64,000 nt of DNA from Lagopus muta (GCF_023343835.1 NC_064436.1:55403883-55467882); one strand, 5' to 3'. Shown: positions 12,331 through 25,892, counted from the stretch's first letter. The notes: a model not told the origin generated them from the sequence alone. Made by a program: numbers and translations.

Positions 12331-14214
12331 TCTAGCCATAGGCCCCCAAGGAAGCAGAAGCCCTCAAGATAACTTGGATCTAAGCTCTTAGCTTAGATCA
12401 GTTCTCAAGTAAATTATAAATCAACTGTACTCTAATTAGAAACAGTCAGTCCCATTGGATGCAGAGAGGCTGAGAGCCTTCTGAAACTCTAGATACAATG
12501 CACAAATACATTTTATTCTACACCCATTGCTTCAGGAATGATACAAGGCTTCCAACTCACACAAAGTTAATGAGAGCAGAAGCCATTATTCTTCATTCTT
12601 CCTCTGAAGTTAGCTGAGAAGTAAATACAGTTTCTGCACAGTACTGCATAGCTTAGAAATTTTTCAACAAAGGATCACATCCAAACTTACTGCTGATTGA
12701 TAGCAATATTAGGAGACATTACTATCAAACCATTTAAAATCAGAATGTGACTTCTTTTACCTGAAGGCCACTGTCAAAATATTCCTAACATTTAAAAAGA
12801 AACAAACAAAAAAATTCATTAATGGTAAATTTCATATCAAAGGACGCATTAAAAAAAAAAAAAGCTGATATTTCATGCAACAGCACTTTCTACTCACAAC
12901 TACTGAGCCCACTAGGCTCCTCAAGTAATTCCAGCATATCCAGGGATACACATCTGCTGAGGTCTAATACCAATTCAGGCACTGTTATCTCAGGAAAAAC
13001 AGAATCAAATCTCAAAACAATGAAAACATCTTAAAATGGGGAGCTACTGGGACAGGTTTATACTGACTTAACTATCAAGTCTAGAGACCCAATCCTAGGT
13101 ATAGGAAGTTCAGAAAAACAGACGTAGTGTGAATGATCCTGTTCCCTCACAAGAGAACTTACACAGATCTTAACTCAGGCTTAAGTCAGCAAGGAAGGCA
13201 AGTCTTCCTTCTCCTTTCCAAAAAAACAGAGTTAGGTCTGCCAGAGGCAGAGAACATCTGTGCATGAGTGCCCAAAGACACTGTCTGCTGAATTTTACAT
13301 TTGGCAACTGCTGTCTATGAACGTGACTTGTGCAAACATGTCATCAAGACAAAAGAAAGCCCAAGAAGTAAGACCTAAGCAAAAGATTGCCAGTTCTTTC
13401 ACTAGAGATTCTCTCCAAAAGGTATTCTAATCTCAAATCAAGCTATTTATGATCTTTTTAACCAAGCAATGTAAATTTTGATATGCTGATCACATGAATA
13501 AAAAAATTGGAATCTGAAAAGTCCAGGGTATTTACATGCCTAAGTTTGAGTTTTTCCCAGGTGGAGAACAACTTAATCAGGGTTCCATTTTCCAGATGAA
13601 ATAACTACTAGACTAAGAAAGATACCTAAACTTCTATTTGATATCAAATAAAGGTTAAAGCATTTTCTGTGAGAATAGTCAAACATTGGAACGTGTCTCC
13701 CAGTAACATTGCAGATTATACATAATTGGGAACATTCAAAACCTAAAAGAAAACAGCTCTCAGCCACCAGCTCTGGTTGATCTTGCTTTAATCGGTGACA
13801 CTAGAAAATCTACAGAGCTTACTTTGAATCCCCCATTCTGTGACTCTGTCAGTATAACCCATTGGATTTTATGCTACTTTGAGAAATGACGAATTTCCAT
13901 TCTGTTTGACTTACAAATTAACATATAAAACTTAAAGTAAAATTAAGTGATGAGGGAATTCTAAGGGAGAGCAAGAATAAGGGCATCAGTCTTGGCTGTA
14001 AAACCAGAGAGGATTCAGGGTAAGAAACCTTTAAGTCTTCCAATAGTGACAACTTTCACTTGCCAGTGCTTCAAAGAGTCATCGTTTAGACAAAAATGGC
14101 TTGTTGCTCGAGAAGTTTTATTTAGTCTTGATGAAGAAAGACATATATATCCTTGATAACAGCTAGGGCAAAAATTTTGTATGAAACACAACTGTCCTCA
14201 TCTAGAAAATGGGG

Positions 14215-14238
14215 AAAAAAAAAAAAAAAAAAAAAAAA
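14215..14238. repeat. A24 homopolymer
   Basis: An uninterrupted run of 24 A on the plus strand in intron 3. In the SLIT2 sense strand it is a T24 run. Confidence 0.93.
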
Positions 14239-14566
14239 GTACCAACACTTCATTGTAGTAAAGACGCATAAACATATGCAAAACAACCCCAGCAGTCTGG
14301 TTAGCCAGACCACATCAAATAAACTACTTATTTTAAAGTTTGTACAGCACCTAGTCTCAATACTCTCATCTCAATACTCCTTTAAGACCACTCAAGAACT
14401 ATAGATATTTTTTAAAGAGATAGAAATTATTTTTTAAATTATCATGCAATGGCTACATACCCCTAAGAAGGAAAGGAAATTTATAAAACCCCCACAAGGT
14501 AATACAGAATTAAATATCAAAACATCATCAAGGATGATTTTCTGAGAACATATGGGATAACTTCCA

Positions 14567-14640
14567 AGAAAGAAAGAAAGAAATCTAAAAAAAGGAAGAA
14601 AAAAAAAAAAAAAGAAAAAAAAGAGAGAGAGAGAACAAGG
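14567..14640. repeat. Polypurine tract (GAAA/A/GA)
   Basis: About 74 bases that are almost purely A and G on the plus strand: AAAG repeats, long A runs, then (GA) repeats. A tract like this can form triplex or nucleosome-excluding DNA, but here it is simply a low-complexity intronic repeat. Confidence 0.85.
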
Positions 14641-17270
14641 AATTGAATAGAGTGAGGAAGTTAATTTGTCATGGGGAGTTTAGCTAAATTTTGGGAAGAC
14701 TGGAAAGAGGCAAGAAGGGACTGCAAATAGTCTAGATAGAATTGTCTTTACACATTAAGTTTTCATTCATGTACTCTTGTGTAGCACCTGTACAGGCATC
14801 TTGCCAACCTACACTCCAACAGGCTGGTGTGTTCTAAGCAAATTAAGAGCAGAATTATTGTATCTGATTATTAGTCTAGGCTATTATTAAAACAAGCCAA
14901 CAAAATACACTATAAACTATGAAAGAAAAAACATTTCTTATTATTTAGTTTTCATGGAGACTCTTCAGATTAAGTGAACTAATATAACAGCATGAGTCAC
15001 TGAAGTAACAGCCCTGTAGCCAAAACCATCATGTAATTTGGAGTTTAACTGTAAAATTCCAGGTAAAACTGAGACTTCAGCAGTTAAAGTAAGGAACTTT
15101 TTAGATTCTTTCTGAAATATAGCATATGAAAATGCAATGCACTTTGACAGGTCATTTTTTTACCTGAGATCATTAATATCAAATCTTTTATAATTATCAT
15201 TATTATTATTAATTGAACAGGATAAACAGAATTTTTCCAGAACAGAACTAAAATATATAGCTTTACATTTAATATCAGTGCTTTGTGGCATCAATTTAAA
15301 ACGTATTCTAAATGCAAAATACTACTAGAAAGAAAAATAATGAAAACACAGTTCTGTAGAATCAGATTTGGTTTCAACATTTTGCAACAGTGCAAATTAC
15401 CCATTTCAGTAGAAGTAAGAAAGAAGAGCATCCAGCAAACAGTGTCACAAAGGATGGGCACAAAACAGATGTGGGAAAAATAAACAGCCTTCCTGCCCTG
15501 GAATTTGTAAAAAGGTCTGCAAAGAGCAAACAGGACTTCTCACTGCAATTTGACTTCTAGACCTACAAAGGGAATCCCATGAGAAACTACATTCAAATGA
15601 GTAAAATATATTAGAAATCATAATGAAAATTTACAAGGATTTCAAAAGAAGAACATTGCTCAGACTTAAAAGTTTTATCAAATACATAGTATTAGTCTGC
15701 AATCAAAGCATAGCCATATAATCTGATTTTTAAAATGCTATTAAAACACTGCTTCTCTTTTTAAATAATCATCTTCAAAGACAGACTTTGTCTATTTATG
15801 ATTTACCAGAAACTTTTCTAGAGAAAATATCTGAAGTTATTTCAACAAAAGTCTGTGAATACAGGATAATTACTGTAGGTTTTTTTTTTTTTAACTATAA
15901 ATACAGAAGCCCCAGTACAATTCCTGTAAGATGGTCTCACATTCTTTTGGTAAGTGATTAGCACCGCAGGCTTCGTGATCTCCTCCCTGTTCTAAGATGA
16001 GGAATGCACTCTGCACTGCCCTTAAACTATGTAGGATTAGCCAAGAGAAGGATTTTTCACATCCATGATTAACAAGGAATAACTGTTCACCCCCTTCAGG
16101 GCTGCTCAAAAACGTATTCTATACCTGAACTCATTATTCTTCTGCTACCTACACCTTCACAAATGTGTTATTAACCCTTCCCATGCTCATATTTTCAGAC
16201 CGAAGCCAGACAGATGCTTAAGAATCAATGCTTTAAAGAGAAGAAAAATCTAAACAATAAACATGCTTTAAAAAAGCAGAACATACGTAAACACCCCAGG
16301 TTTGAGCCAATCCAGCACATCTTCCTGGCTGAGGAAGTCAGTGTGTGTTCAGAACACACCCCAACTGAAAAAAACTTCAGTAATAAACTTGCTAGCAAAA
16401 TGAAGAACAGGGCTCTGAGAAACACTGGAGATAACTTCCTAGCTTATGAGCTAAGAACACATTCTAAGAGATCAGTGACACTTCCATTCAGAAGGCAGCT
16501 CTGCTGCTTATACAATACTAGGCTTTATTGCCAAAAATCTGCTTTTCTTGAGAGTATGCATACAGCCACATACCAAAAGATGTAATAATTCATTAATTGA
16601 CTATTTTTTTTTACCAATGTTAGTCACAAAGAGGAACAGTGACTCAAATACTAACAAAACATTTTTCACCACATACCCAAAATTTCACATAAGCTCTTTC
16701 ACACCTGAAAGAACTTCAGTAAATTAAAAGAACTAATAAGATTCTCCTTCACAAATAAGAATTATCTTCATGATGCTGTTCTGCAACACTTGGCATTTTT
16801 TCCAGTCATTTCAGCTCTGAGCATATAGCCACGCAGAAGGGAAATGTGGCTCTGGGGTGGAATTTTTTTTGGGTGGGAGAAGAATTGTTTAAAAAAAATA
16901 ATAATCTCTCTTGCAACTAAAAGGGCTGTATTTTATGAAATACTCAAAAGTTCAAAACAAAAGTGAACGACCTCAGAGTTACTTATTGACAGACTTTATT
17001 CTCGTGGTAAGAAAACTTAAAAATTCCTCTTTCAAAAGTTAATAGTTTTTCTACTTAGAACTCAGGTTTTATGGATACAGCTAGTCAAAAACATGGAATA
17101 AGAACACAATCTAATGCCATGCTAATACATAATATACGGTTAGAATGCAGATTTATTTTAAGCTCTAGAGAACAGGTTTTATCCCGTTAAAGTCGACCAT
17201 ATGTTTAAGGAACATCAATACTGCTACAAAAGTTCACAATGGTTAGGTTCCCATCATGCACTATATTGCA

Positions 17271-17885
17271 AGAGTTGCTCCAAATGCCTCCTATTTTATT
17301 ATGTTGGTTCACGACATCAGAGATGGATGTTGGTGATACAGCAGAGCAGTAGAAGCTGAACCTTCCCACTAGTACTCCATTATGGTTTGTTGCCATATAA
17401 CAGCAGCAGAGGGGTAGTCAAACAAAATGGCATATGAAGTGAAGGCATATCACTGAATTCCTATATGCAGAAAAAATGGCACCCACTGACACTCACTGAA
17501 CCTTTATGGAAACCAAAGAGTGGATGTGGGCACTGTGGCGTGTTCCACCAGTGCTAACATTGACATGAAAGACAAGCCCTGTTCTGTACAGCCTTGCATA
17601 GCACTGACATAATGAAACAAAAAGTGCCACAGTCAGCTCAGCCAAGTGAATCAGTGGACCATGACAAGGGAACTGTTTACAGAGCCGAATCTTAGCTTCA
17701 GTGGAAATGATGGAGGCAACATTGGAATATGATTAAGCTTATTCCAAGTGGATCCCACACAGGAACAGAAAGAATATCATATGCAAGTTTGTCAGGACAT
17801 ATCAAACCAACACAAGGCTGAAGGTGACAGTTTCCTCAATCTCATCATTACTGGTGACAAGATATAGTTTCAAATCATTCATATC
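17271..17885 (+). mobile_element. Galluhop-like mariner relic, 3' truncated
   Basis: This is a decayed Tc1/mariner element in plus orientation, resembling the chicken Galluhop family. Its left end reads like the terminal repeat (GTTGCTCC... TGCCTCCTATTTTATTATG, about 17274-17302). It is followed by the family's leader, then a broken transposase: an N-terminal helix-turn-helix part around 17427-17560, a linker (DMKDKP-like, near 17568) and a part near 17760-17860 reading HMQVCQD... AEGDSFLN... IITGD, which contains the first catalytic aspartate region of mariner transposases. Stop codons and frameshifts are frequent, so it is inactive. The right terminal repeat is missing. The same family recurs at 52381-52832. 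Family name is from memory; mariner identity is well supported by the transposase motifs. Confidence 0.75.
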
Positions 17886-18942
17886 ATGAAGAGAATTTCA
17901 ATAGTTTTTAAATACTCCTGCATACACTTCTAAGCTAATGCTCACTACACATTAACTTTTAATAACATATTTTAAGGCTTTTGTCAAGATGGGGCCCCCA
18001 ATAAATAACAAGTACAGGCAATTCCTCAGTTCTGTTATTTTAAAATTGTATTGCAAGGTTTTTAAAAAAAAAAATTCATGAACTATAACAAAGTACTTAA
18101 TTTATGAAATATGTCCTTCTCCACCAGTGATGCATTGTAAGAAGCATGAAAACGTACATCATAGATGGCTTTCAGTTTAAAAGCTATTTCAAGTATCAAC
18201 TTGAAGTTCAACCCTCAGAGCATTCTTTTCTACAACTCAGGATTTCAGCTGACTCACACCGTGAAACTCAGAGGGGCTGGTTTTCTTATAGGGGGCACGA
18301 GCTCAGCCTTGAGACTGCAGTTGTTCAAGAACCTTCGAATAACATGTTACCTCTACACTAGTTTTCTGCAGAAGCAGGTGAGTTTTGCTGTTGTTTTGTG
18401 CTGGTTTTTTTTGTACATGTGTGTTATATTGGCACTGTGACTCTTTAGAACTGCTAAGATGATAAATGGGCATTTGTGAAATAAATTCTAATCAAAGTAC
18501 AAGGACTTGGCCTAGAAACTTTTTAGGTCACACAGGTAACATCTCACATGGGAATTACCAATGGGACTACTCTTGCAAACAACATTATTCACATTGTCAA
18601 CGTCTGCAGAGTCAGACTCCAAATTAGTATTTTGGGGACATACTGCTACCTCAACTCACAAGTACAGGAAAGAAAATCATGGTTATTTTCAAACTACTGC
18701 TGTAAACTTTCACAATTCTGGCATTATCTGGATGTTTAGCACAGCCTTACAGAACTCATAGCTAGTGTCTCAACTATTTGGTTAGCAATTTTATTAGAAA
18801 AATATTTACAATTAAATTACAAATAAATATTCCTATCATCTAACTTCCTCCTTTCCCCCCTCCCCTCCCCATGAAAAGCTAACCACTCTGCTACATGAAC
18901 AAGCAAAGAATGCATTTATCCCTTAATACCTGTCTGTACGGT

Positions 18943-19446
18943 TGTCATGATTTTACGATTTTTGGTTATTGGTATTCTACATCATAACATCATGTAGTTC
19001 ACTGGAAGTTTAAGTGTTAATGCTCCAGTTCCAGGTACCTGCCCAGAAGAGAAGAAGAATGACCTACCCCAGGGGGCTCTGCATTCAGAGAGGAGATATA
19101 ACCCCTGGCAAAGTCACCTGATGTCCCTTCTTTGTCAGGTTCTCCTTCCTGCTGCTCAACTGGACTGTGCATCTCACCTCAGCGTTATGGTGAGGCCTAT
19201 CCACTTTTGGACACTTTGTCTCATTATATTTGATTTATTAACATCAATTCTAATTATATTGCATTATAGTGTGTTATCTTGCATTCTGTATATTTAGTAA
19301 ACTAGTTTGTTTCTCCTCAGATCACTGTTGCTGTTTTTAATTATTTTGGGGTCTCCCATTTCCCCTTTCCAGAGGCATGGATTTTGCAAAATCCCTCTGC
19401 CCCACTGTCACAGAACAGGGCCAAACCAGCCCGTAAACCACTGACA
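18943..19446 (+). mobile_element. Avian endogenous-retrovirus solo LTR
   Basis: A roughly 504-bp segment starts TGTCATGATTTT and ends with CTGACA, giving TGTCA/TGACA inverted ends as in retroviral LTRs. Inside are a TATA-like GAGATATAACC near 19093 and a T-rich R/U5-like stretch around 19280-19340. The opening with 'ttttggttattggtattctacatcataacat' resembles ERV LTRs common in chicken, as recalled. No gag or pol sequence is adjacent, so it appears to be a solo LTR. The flanking five bases (ACGGT and ACTAT) match at only three positions, so a target-site duplication is not established. It lies antisense to SLIT2 within intron 3. Confidence 0.65.
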
Positions 19447-20860
19447 ACTATAATTCTGGAGTACAAAGAACTAAGAAATTTTAGACATGCAGCTCATAAC
19501 AGAACTGGTTCATAGTCTAAAGCAGCTGTCCTCAAACAAATACTTCACTCCAGATGAGGATAGCTTGTAAAAACACTGGAATACTTTGACAGTAGCTACA
19601 ACACCTCAGAAGGTGTAGGCCTTGGGGCTAAAAACTTTAAAAATAATTTTTAAAGCCGCGACCAACGAAGGTGTTAGTTTTCAGAAAGTGGAGGTACAAG
19701 CTGTCCCATTCATTGACATCAGAGCTACACATACTCAAGTTCAAAGGGGACTGTTCTACCAAACACAGATGACACGATTCAAACACTCAAGATACAGGCT
19801 GTAAAGACATCTACATTCAGAGCACAGTTAATAACTCAGAACTCAAGCATTATTACACCAAGTTGGTTTGGGCCAAAGCTGGTACCCCTTCAGAGCTGAG
19901 CCTTCAGAAAATGCTGCCAGGGATTATACCTAAAGGAACACTGCAACATACACACATCTGAAGACTTTTCAGAGAGGTATCCAACTAAAAGACTTACAGT
20001 AAAGCCATATTCATCTCCACTAGGGTCTCCCCAGCAACTCAGTTTTCCACACACATCTAAAACCTAGATTAAGTTGCTGATTTTCCCCTTGGAACGCTCT
20101 CCCAGTCCTTACATAGCAGGCACTACTACAGGACCATTTATTGCTAACTGAAAATAACAGCAGTGCTGTTGCCGTAACAATCACCTGTTACAGTAGTGTT
20201 TATTGTGGTTGTGGTTTCCATTACAGCTCTGCAATCACACTGGTGTGACACATTCTTGTTAGCGTTGCATACACAGTTTTATATCTAGCATGCTACAGAC
20301 CTCTTGTAGCTGAACAAAACTGCAGGAAAAGCATTTCCAACTACCTAAGGGACGTATATGTAGTTTTAATCAGTTTTCTTCTGGAAAGAAAACTGAGTTT
20401 CTTCACAAAGAGAGTTAATTTTGTAAAATGAAGCAGGACTGGATGACCCAGAGCACTTAAGAGTTGAAGAGTTGAAGTTACTCAGCATTTTGCTGAAATA
20501 GTCCTGAATTTGCCATCTTCAAATGGGTATTTACAATGAGTAAATTACTGATCAACCAAGCATCTCCTTGAAAATCAGAGTAACTGAAGTGATTTTGTTA
20601 CTCAAATTCCAGTTTAAGAAACATGCAAGCACCACCACTTCATGTAAAGATTTATTTTTTTCTACAAAGAGAAAATATTGTAAAGGTTTACTCTTCATAT
20701 TAAAGAGTATTGAACTACAGACAACATTTTCAAATTCAGCCCGTATATTCCAGAATAAGATAATTAGGATCCACTGAAACTCTTACATGCTTCCCTTACA
20801 ACAGTGAAGGAACTACATTAAATATTATTTTGCAGGAGCCTAGCACACTGCATTTACATC

Positions 20861-20891
<31 letters not shown>

Positions 20892-22621
20892 AAACACACA
20901 GTTTAAAGCACTTGCTATTTATTGTATAAAAGAAAACATTTGAAGTACCCACAAGTTCCCTGAGAAATAGTCCTGAATTTCAGAATCCCAAGGAGATGAA
21001 TTGGCTGTCAGATAACAATAGTCCTTCGTCAGATGGGCTTGGCAGTTGTAAACAAGAAGAAATTTCTCAGCTTTTCCTCACAAATATGAAATATTTGCTC
21101 TTAGCCAACAGCTGTGGCAGTTTAAAGATATCCTGCGTATTTATTCAAATTACAAGTCACCCACCCACCTAACACTGACTGAATTTCAGCAAATTTAAAA
21201 ATTCTCTGACAATTACTGAAGCAGACAGAAAATAATACTGAAGACAAAGCAGAATCTAACTTCGTGGGTGTAAAATAGACTGAACTTCCTTAAGTCAGTT
21301 TTCCTGCTGAAGAGTAAATAAAATAACCTACAACAGCAGCTACAGTTATCAGAATTTTTCTTCCGAACTAGAAATGTTCCAGTGACGTGTGATACTATTT
21401 CTTCCAAAGTATTTCACTGATTTATCAGGAAGAAAAAAGCAAAGATGTAATAGTAAAAGTGAACACTTCTTACAAGTATTAACTATTAAAGTCCAATTTG
21501 CCATTTTTAATATCACAACCTCATATTCAACGAGAATTCTTACGACTAAATGTATTTTAACCTACATGCTAATCTCAAGATTTATTATTATTATTGAAGT
21601 ATTCGCCATTATGTAACTTTCAAGATAATCAAGAAGTGAAGTTGACTACATACTGTTTTAAAACTTCACAACTACTTTGTATCCCAGTATCAAGTCAAAC
21701 ACAGCTAAAGTGCACTTTCTTTAACATTTATTGATGTTTCATCTGTATGTTCTTACTCTTGGAATACAAACTACAGTGCTGTTTAATTTCTTGTTACATC
21801 CCATAAACCAAATTTAGGAATGTGTACATATTATTCCAATATATTCCTCAACAGGAAAAGCTACACTGAGTCCGTAAACTTTAGTATAAAGTTTAAAACA
21901 CATTGTAAAAAATGTTGCATTAAGTCTTTTAATATGACTTCGAGTAATCTGACTACACAATTCTCAGAGCAATCCAAGTTAAAATTATTCAAAAAATGCT
22001 ATAATACACAGTGACACTTCCAATTTTGAGGTCAAAAGGTTATTTTATTTGAAGAAAAAAAAAAAAAGACAATTATTTCAAGTCCATGATATTTCAGATA
22101 AAAGAATTATAAATTAGCCATGATTAAGTTTCTTGAAAAGCTTTGTCTATATTTACAAGAAATAACAGCTGGGTGTTTTTGTCTTAAGCACAGATCCAGA
22201 GCATAGCTGTTGTAAGAAAATGTTTAAGCCAGTGCTGCTTTGCAGTGCAGGAGAGATATTGTTCTGAAGTTAAGGCACCAGTGAATGCAAGTGAAAACAA
22301 GATCCCAGAGGCATGCATAAAAAGCACGATATAATGAAAATGCAGCACAACTAAGATGCCTGATAATGAAAGCCCTATAGTTCTACATGAACATACATTA
22401 ATAAAGTTGCTTTCTCAGGGTTTCCTAGCTCCAAGCTCAAACTATACTCAACTGTCAGCATCTGGACTTTAATGAGATCCATTTTGTACGAGAAGTTGTA
22501 CAATGCATTTTAAACAATGTTTTCATTTGAGAAAATACAGCAAGCATACACAGAAAATTAATTCCCAAACCTGTCCAGCTTCTCTTCTACCCTCTTACTC
22601 ATATTCTATTTACATCCTGCC

Positions 22622-22623
<2 letters not shown>

Positions 22624-22655
<32 letters not shown>
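22624..22655. repeat. A32 homopolymer
   Basis: A run of 32 A on the plus strand (T32 in the SLIT2 sense strand), the longest pure homopolymer of the window. It sits about 530 bp from exon 3 within intron 3. Confidence 0.95.
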
Positions 22656-22656
<1 letters not shown>

Positions 22657-23182
22657 CCAATGTCCACATTTCAGCTTCACTGGACAAAATTCTCTCTTCC
22701 CCGCAGCATGCATTTTTATTTATTTACCTTTAAAAGTTAAGATCAATTCAGAATTTCAGAAAGTTAGCTCATATTTTTTTTCTTAAGTCTTCATAAAAGC
22801 TTTATGCAAGAACTGGCATTAAATTCAGCTATTGCTGCGTTATCAAGACGACTCTTCACAACAAGCAGTAATTTCCAACAAGACATCATATAAAACACCC
22901 AATACCCAAAAAATAGCCTGTTGGAGCTGCGTACCCATGGACACTTTTTAGAACGCAAATACATTAACAACATTCAAGATATTTTCAGTAAGATATTGAA
23001 GTTTACACGTCAAATCTGGACTGCTCTATCAAGCTTTCCCCTCAACATCCAAACAAATTGTTTGAGAATTTCTTACTCCTTCTGCGTCTCAATAAGGATA
23101 TCCCAAGTTTAAACATGTTGCTTTAACAAGACAATTTGGCAAGAAATTATTTTCTGATACATTTAGGATTAGAAATACTTAC

Positions 23183-23254
23183 AGCCGCTCCAGTTCTTTT
23201 AAATCCTGGAATGCTCCTCTCTCAATAGTGCTAATCTTGTTCTCCATGAGCTGA
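23183..23254 (-). CDS. SLIT2: SLIT2 exon 3: second LRR of LRR domain 1
   Basis: A 72-nt exon whose first base completes L83, followed by residues 84-106 ([20 protein letters not shown] then LER) and the first two bases of L107. On the minus strand CCATTTCAG precedes the exon and CT|GTAAGT follows. This sequence is the canonical SLIT2 repeat and, as far as I recall, is identical to mammalian SLIT2 over the repeat. It encodes one full 24-residue LRR. Intron 2 upstream is 1061 bp; intron 3 downstream is 14,965 bp. Confidence 0.97.
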
Positions 23255-24315
23255 CTGAAATGGAGAAATTTTTGTACATAAGTTTTAACAGCTCCAAGAC
23301 CACTTGTTGCATTAACAGCAGTCATTTACAGACAGCCCTATCTTCATTAAAATGCTGTTACAGTTATTCTAGAATGACAACCAACGCAACATTTTTGACT
23401 GTTATCACCCCACACTTCGCATGGGCTCATAAAGGCAAAAAAAAAAAAAAAAGGAAAAAATAACCCTCATTAAAATGATGTTGAAACATACATGCTGTGC
23501 ATGTATATCAATCCTCTCCAGTAAATTTTAAGACCCCAGTTGAACAGTATAAAAGTAAAATGAGTCTCATATAAGAACACCACAAAAATGCAAACTGTGG
23601 CACGCAGAAAAATAAATTTAAAAAAAAAAAAATCAGTGAACTGTCACCATAATAGTAATTTAACAAAAATGAAGAATTACTACAGTGTTTAAAAAGAAAA
23701 AAAAGGCTTTGACTACTTAAATAAAACAGCCTTAACAAATAAGCTAATCGTACAGTATTTTAAACTCGCTCTCAGTTACCCTACCTTCCCCCAAACCCAC
23801 TCCTGGAAAAGCTTCATAACGCTTGCAGGAGGATTTACAGAACCAATTCCAAATATTCCCTGGTCAAATTCACTGTTAAAATATATTCTTTTTACCCAGG
23901 AATTTCAGAAAAGCAATAATCATTGCCTGAGACTTGCTTTTATACTGAGTAGAGGAATAACTTTTTCCTCTTTAATTAATTGCCCTATACTTCAGCGTAC
24001 CCATTTTCAACATGAACTATAAATTTGCTAAATTTAAGCTCTCTCTTTCAAGTTACAAGAAAAAGTAAAACTTCATTCACTTTACAGCCTTAAGAAGAAA
24101 TTTAAAGAATGATAACCAAGATGACATTTAAGGCATTTGCTAACTTATTTCTACCAGCTTATGACATGGGGGAGGGGCTGTAAATTCAGAAGCAGTAGCA
24201 CAATAGTTGCAAAGCGATGGATAAACCAGAGGATAACTAGCTTAACAGTTTTTAAAACATGAGCTGTATGTAGCATCAGTCCAAGAAGTATCAGCTATAG
24301 AAAGAGAGAACTTAC
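23255..24315 (-). other. SLIT2: SLIT2 intron 2 (1061 bp)
   Basis: A short AT-rich intron between the GTAAGT donor of exon 2 and the TTTCAG acceptor of exon 3. It includes an A16 run at 23437-23452. I see no other element in it. Confidence 0.93.
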
Positions 24316-24387
24316 AGAACTCGAAGGTGCCTTAGACCAGCAAAGTCAGTCTTGGTGATTCTGGTGATGTTATTTCCATTAAGGTCC
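24316..24387 (-). CDS. SLIT2: SLIT2 exon 2: first LRR of LRR domain 1
   Basis: A 72-nt exon whose first base completes L59, then residues 60-82 (DLNGNNITRITKTDFAGLRH then LRV) and two bases of L83. The minus strand reads TTCTTCTCAG before it and CT|GTAAGT after it. The LRR core LxxNxITxI is intact, and N65-I66-T67 forms an N-glycosylation sequon expected to be used on a secreted protein. The repeat matches SLIT2 as known from other vertebrates. Confidence 0.97.
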
Positions 24388-25892
24388 CTGAGAAGAATAA
24401 TTCATAAGCAGCAAAATTAAAACATTCAGAAGTTCTGATTTTTTTCCCCTCTTTAAATTACTTTGTTTTTATGGGCAAGTTTTTTTGGGTTTTTTTTTTT
24501 TTTAAATTAGCAAATGTGAACGATACTAATGAGCCATTCCTGCAACACTGTGTGAGCTCCAGACTTCAAGTGACCGAAAGAGAGTTTATCTGCACAGTGG
24601 TAGTTTCAAACTTTGTAATCAGAGACCCTCACAAAGTGAGTTCTTCCTACCGTTATACTGCTCACATTTATCTTTAGCAATAATGAACAGCCTAAGCCTG
24701 TCTGAGCAGGTCAGATCTGCTCTGTTAGAATTGCAGCTAGAAAACCAGTAAAGCTCCTTTATGGACATGACAATATCTGTTAAGGTTATAGGCTGACAGT
24801 CACAAAACCAAACAAATGACTGAAAACAGAACAATCTTCTACATTTTAAACAACTTCCAGCTTTCACACTATTTCTACATAGGCAGAAGAGAGCTTCACT
24901 TGCAGCAGCAAACATTAGCTTTTGAAGCAGTCGTAAAATTGTAGAGTAAATACTTGGTAACAGCATTTTACAAAAACTGAACGCTTCACATGTGGCACAG
25001 GAAATGATACTGACTGCAGAACACAACGCATGGTCAGAAGCGATGGAAAACTGGATTAAGGCCCTGACATCTCTGCTTGTATGCCAGCACTTCTTTCTTT
25101 TCTGGAGTTGTTTGTCCCCTTTTTTTCCTCTTTTTATTTAAATAACATTTTAGATCAAGATATAGGCTTCCCTCCATTCCAGTCACTGCAAATAAAACCA
25201 GACTTTGCAATTCCTGAGGTAAGCCATTAGGAAGTGGTATTACATGGAAACTACACTGACAATTACAGCTCATTCCCAACGCGTTCGGAAAAAGAAGTCG
25301 CTGTTTTTGGTGTTTGTACCACATGGGGCTGAAACACCACTGCGAAGAAACCACACTAGTCTCAACAGAAATCAGCGTCCCTGACACTTGGAGTGAAATG
25401 CATCACTTGAGACATGTGTTCATAGCCCAACGTTTAGATGAGTTATTAGAGGTTAATAATAATAATAATAATAATAATGTGCTCATCTCTTCCACTCCCT
25501 TAGACCCCTCCGAAATAACAGGAGAGGGTCGACCACACGCTTGCTCTTCCACGACTGGAAAGCACTCTCAGCGGAGGGCACTCAAATGCCCTCAAAAAGA
25601 GGTTGGGGTGGAGGGGTGAAGGCCGCAGTTCAGGCGCAACTTCGCGCTGTGCGGCTGGGGAAGGGGCTACAGCACCAACGCCGGCAGCGAACGGCAGGGA
25701 GCTCCGCGGGGGGCGGCGGGCGCTAATGGGCGTCTACCGCGGGACTCCGAGCACCACAGAGGAAACGGGCAGAAAAGGAGGGGGACGGAACCGCCACCCC
25801 CTCGCTATATACACACACATGGAGGGCGGCGGGACCCCCGGGGCCACCTCTGTCTCGCGGACGCCGCAAGCCCGCCGGCTCGGGGTACTTAC
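24388..25892 (-). other. SLIT2: SLIT2 intron 1 (1505 bp)
   Basis: This intron separates the N-cap exon from the first LRR exon. Its upstream part (about 25.6-25.9 kb) is still inside the CpG island and its remainder becomes AT-rich. It holds an (AAT)8 microsatellite at 25455-25478 and a T-rich tract near 24480-24503. No further element is recognised. Confidence 0.93.
25455..25478. repeat. (AAT)8 microsatellite
   Basis: Eight perfect AAT units in SLIT2 intron 1, at the AT-rich edge of the CpG island. It is potentially polymorphic. Confidence 0.97.

Larger units (their letters stand above)
8218..23182 (-). other. SLIT2: SLIT2 intron 3 (14,965 bp)
   Basis: A long intron between exons 3 and 4. 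Recognisable contents are A-rich low-complexity tracts (8829-8892, 14215-14238, 14567-14640, 22624-22655), a decayed CR1 fragment near 12.0-12.3 kb, a Galluhop-like mariner relic near 17.3-17.9 kb and an avian-type solo LTR near 18.9-19.4 kb. The rest is AT-rich unique sequence in which I saw no LRR-type exon on the minus strand and no convincing gene on the plus strand. Short ORFs here have no recognisable domains. Confidence 0.9.

Noticed and set aside
1..23182. Search for the intronic microRNA mir-218-1, known from SLIT2 in other vertebrates
   Set aside because: That hairpin lies in a later intron; I found no TTGTGCTTGATCTAAC-type sequence in introns 1-4 here.
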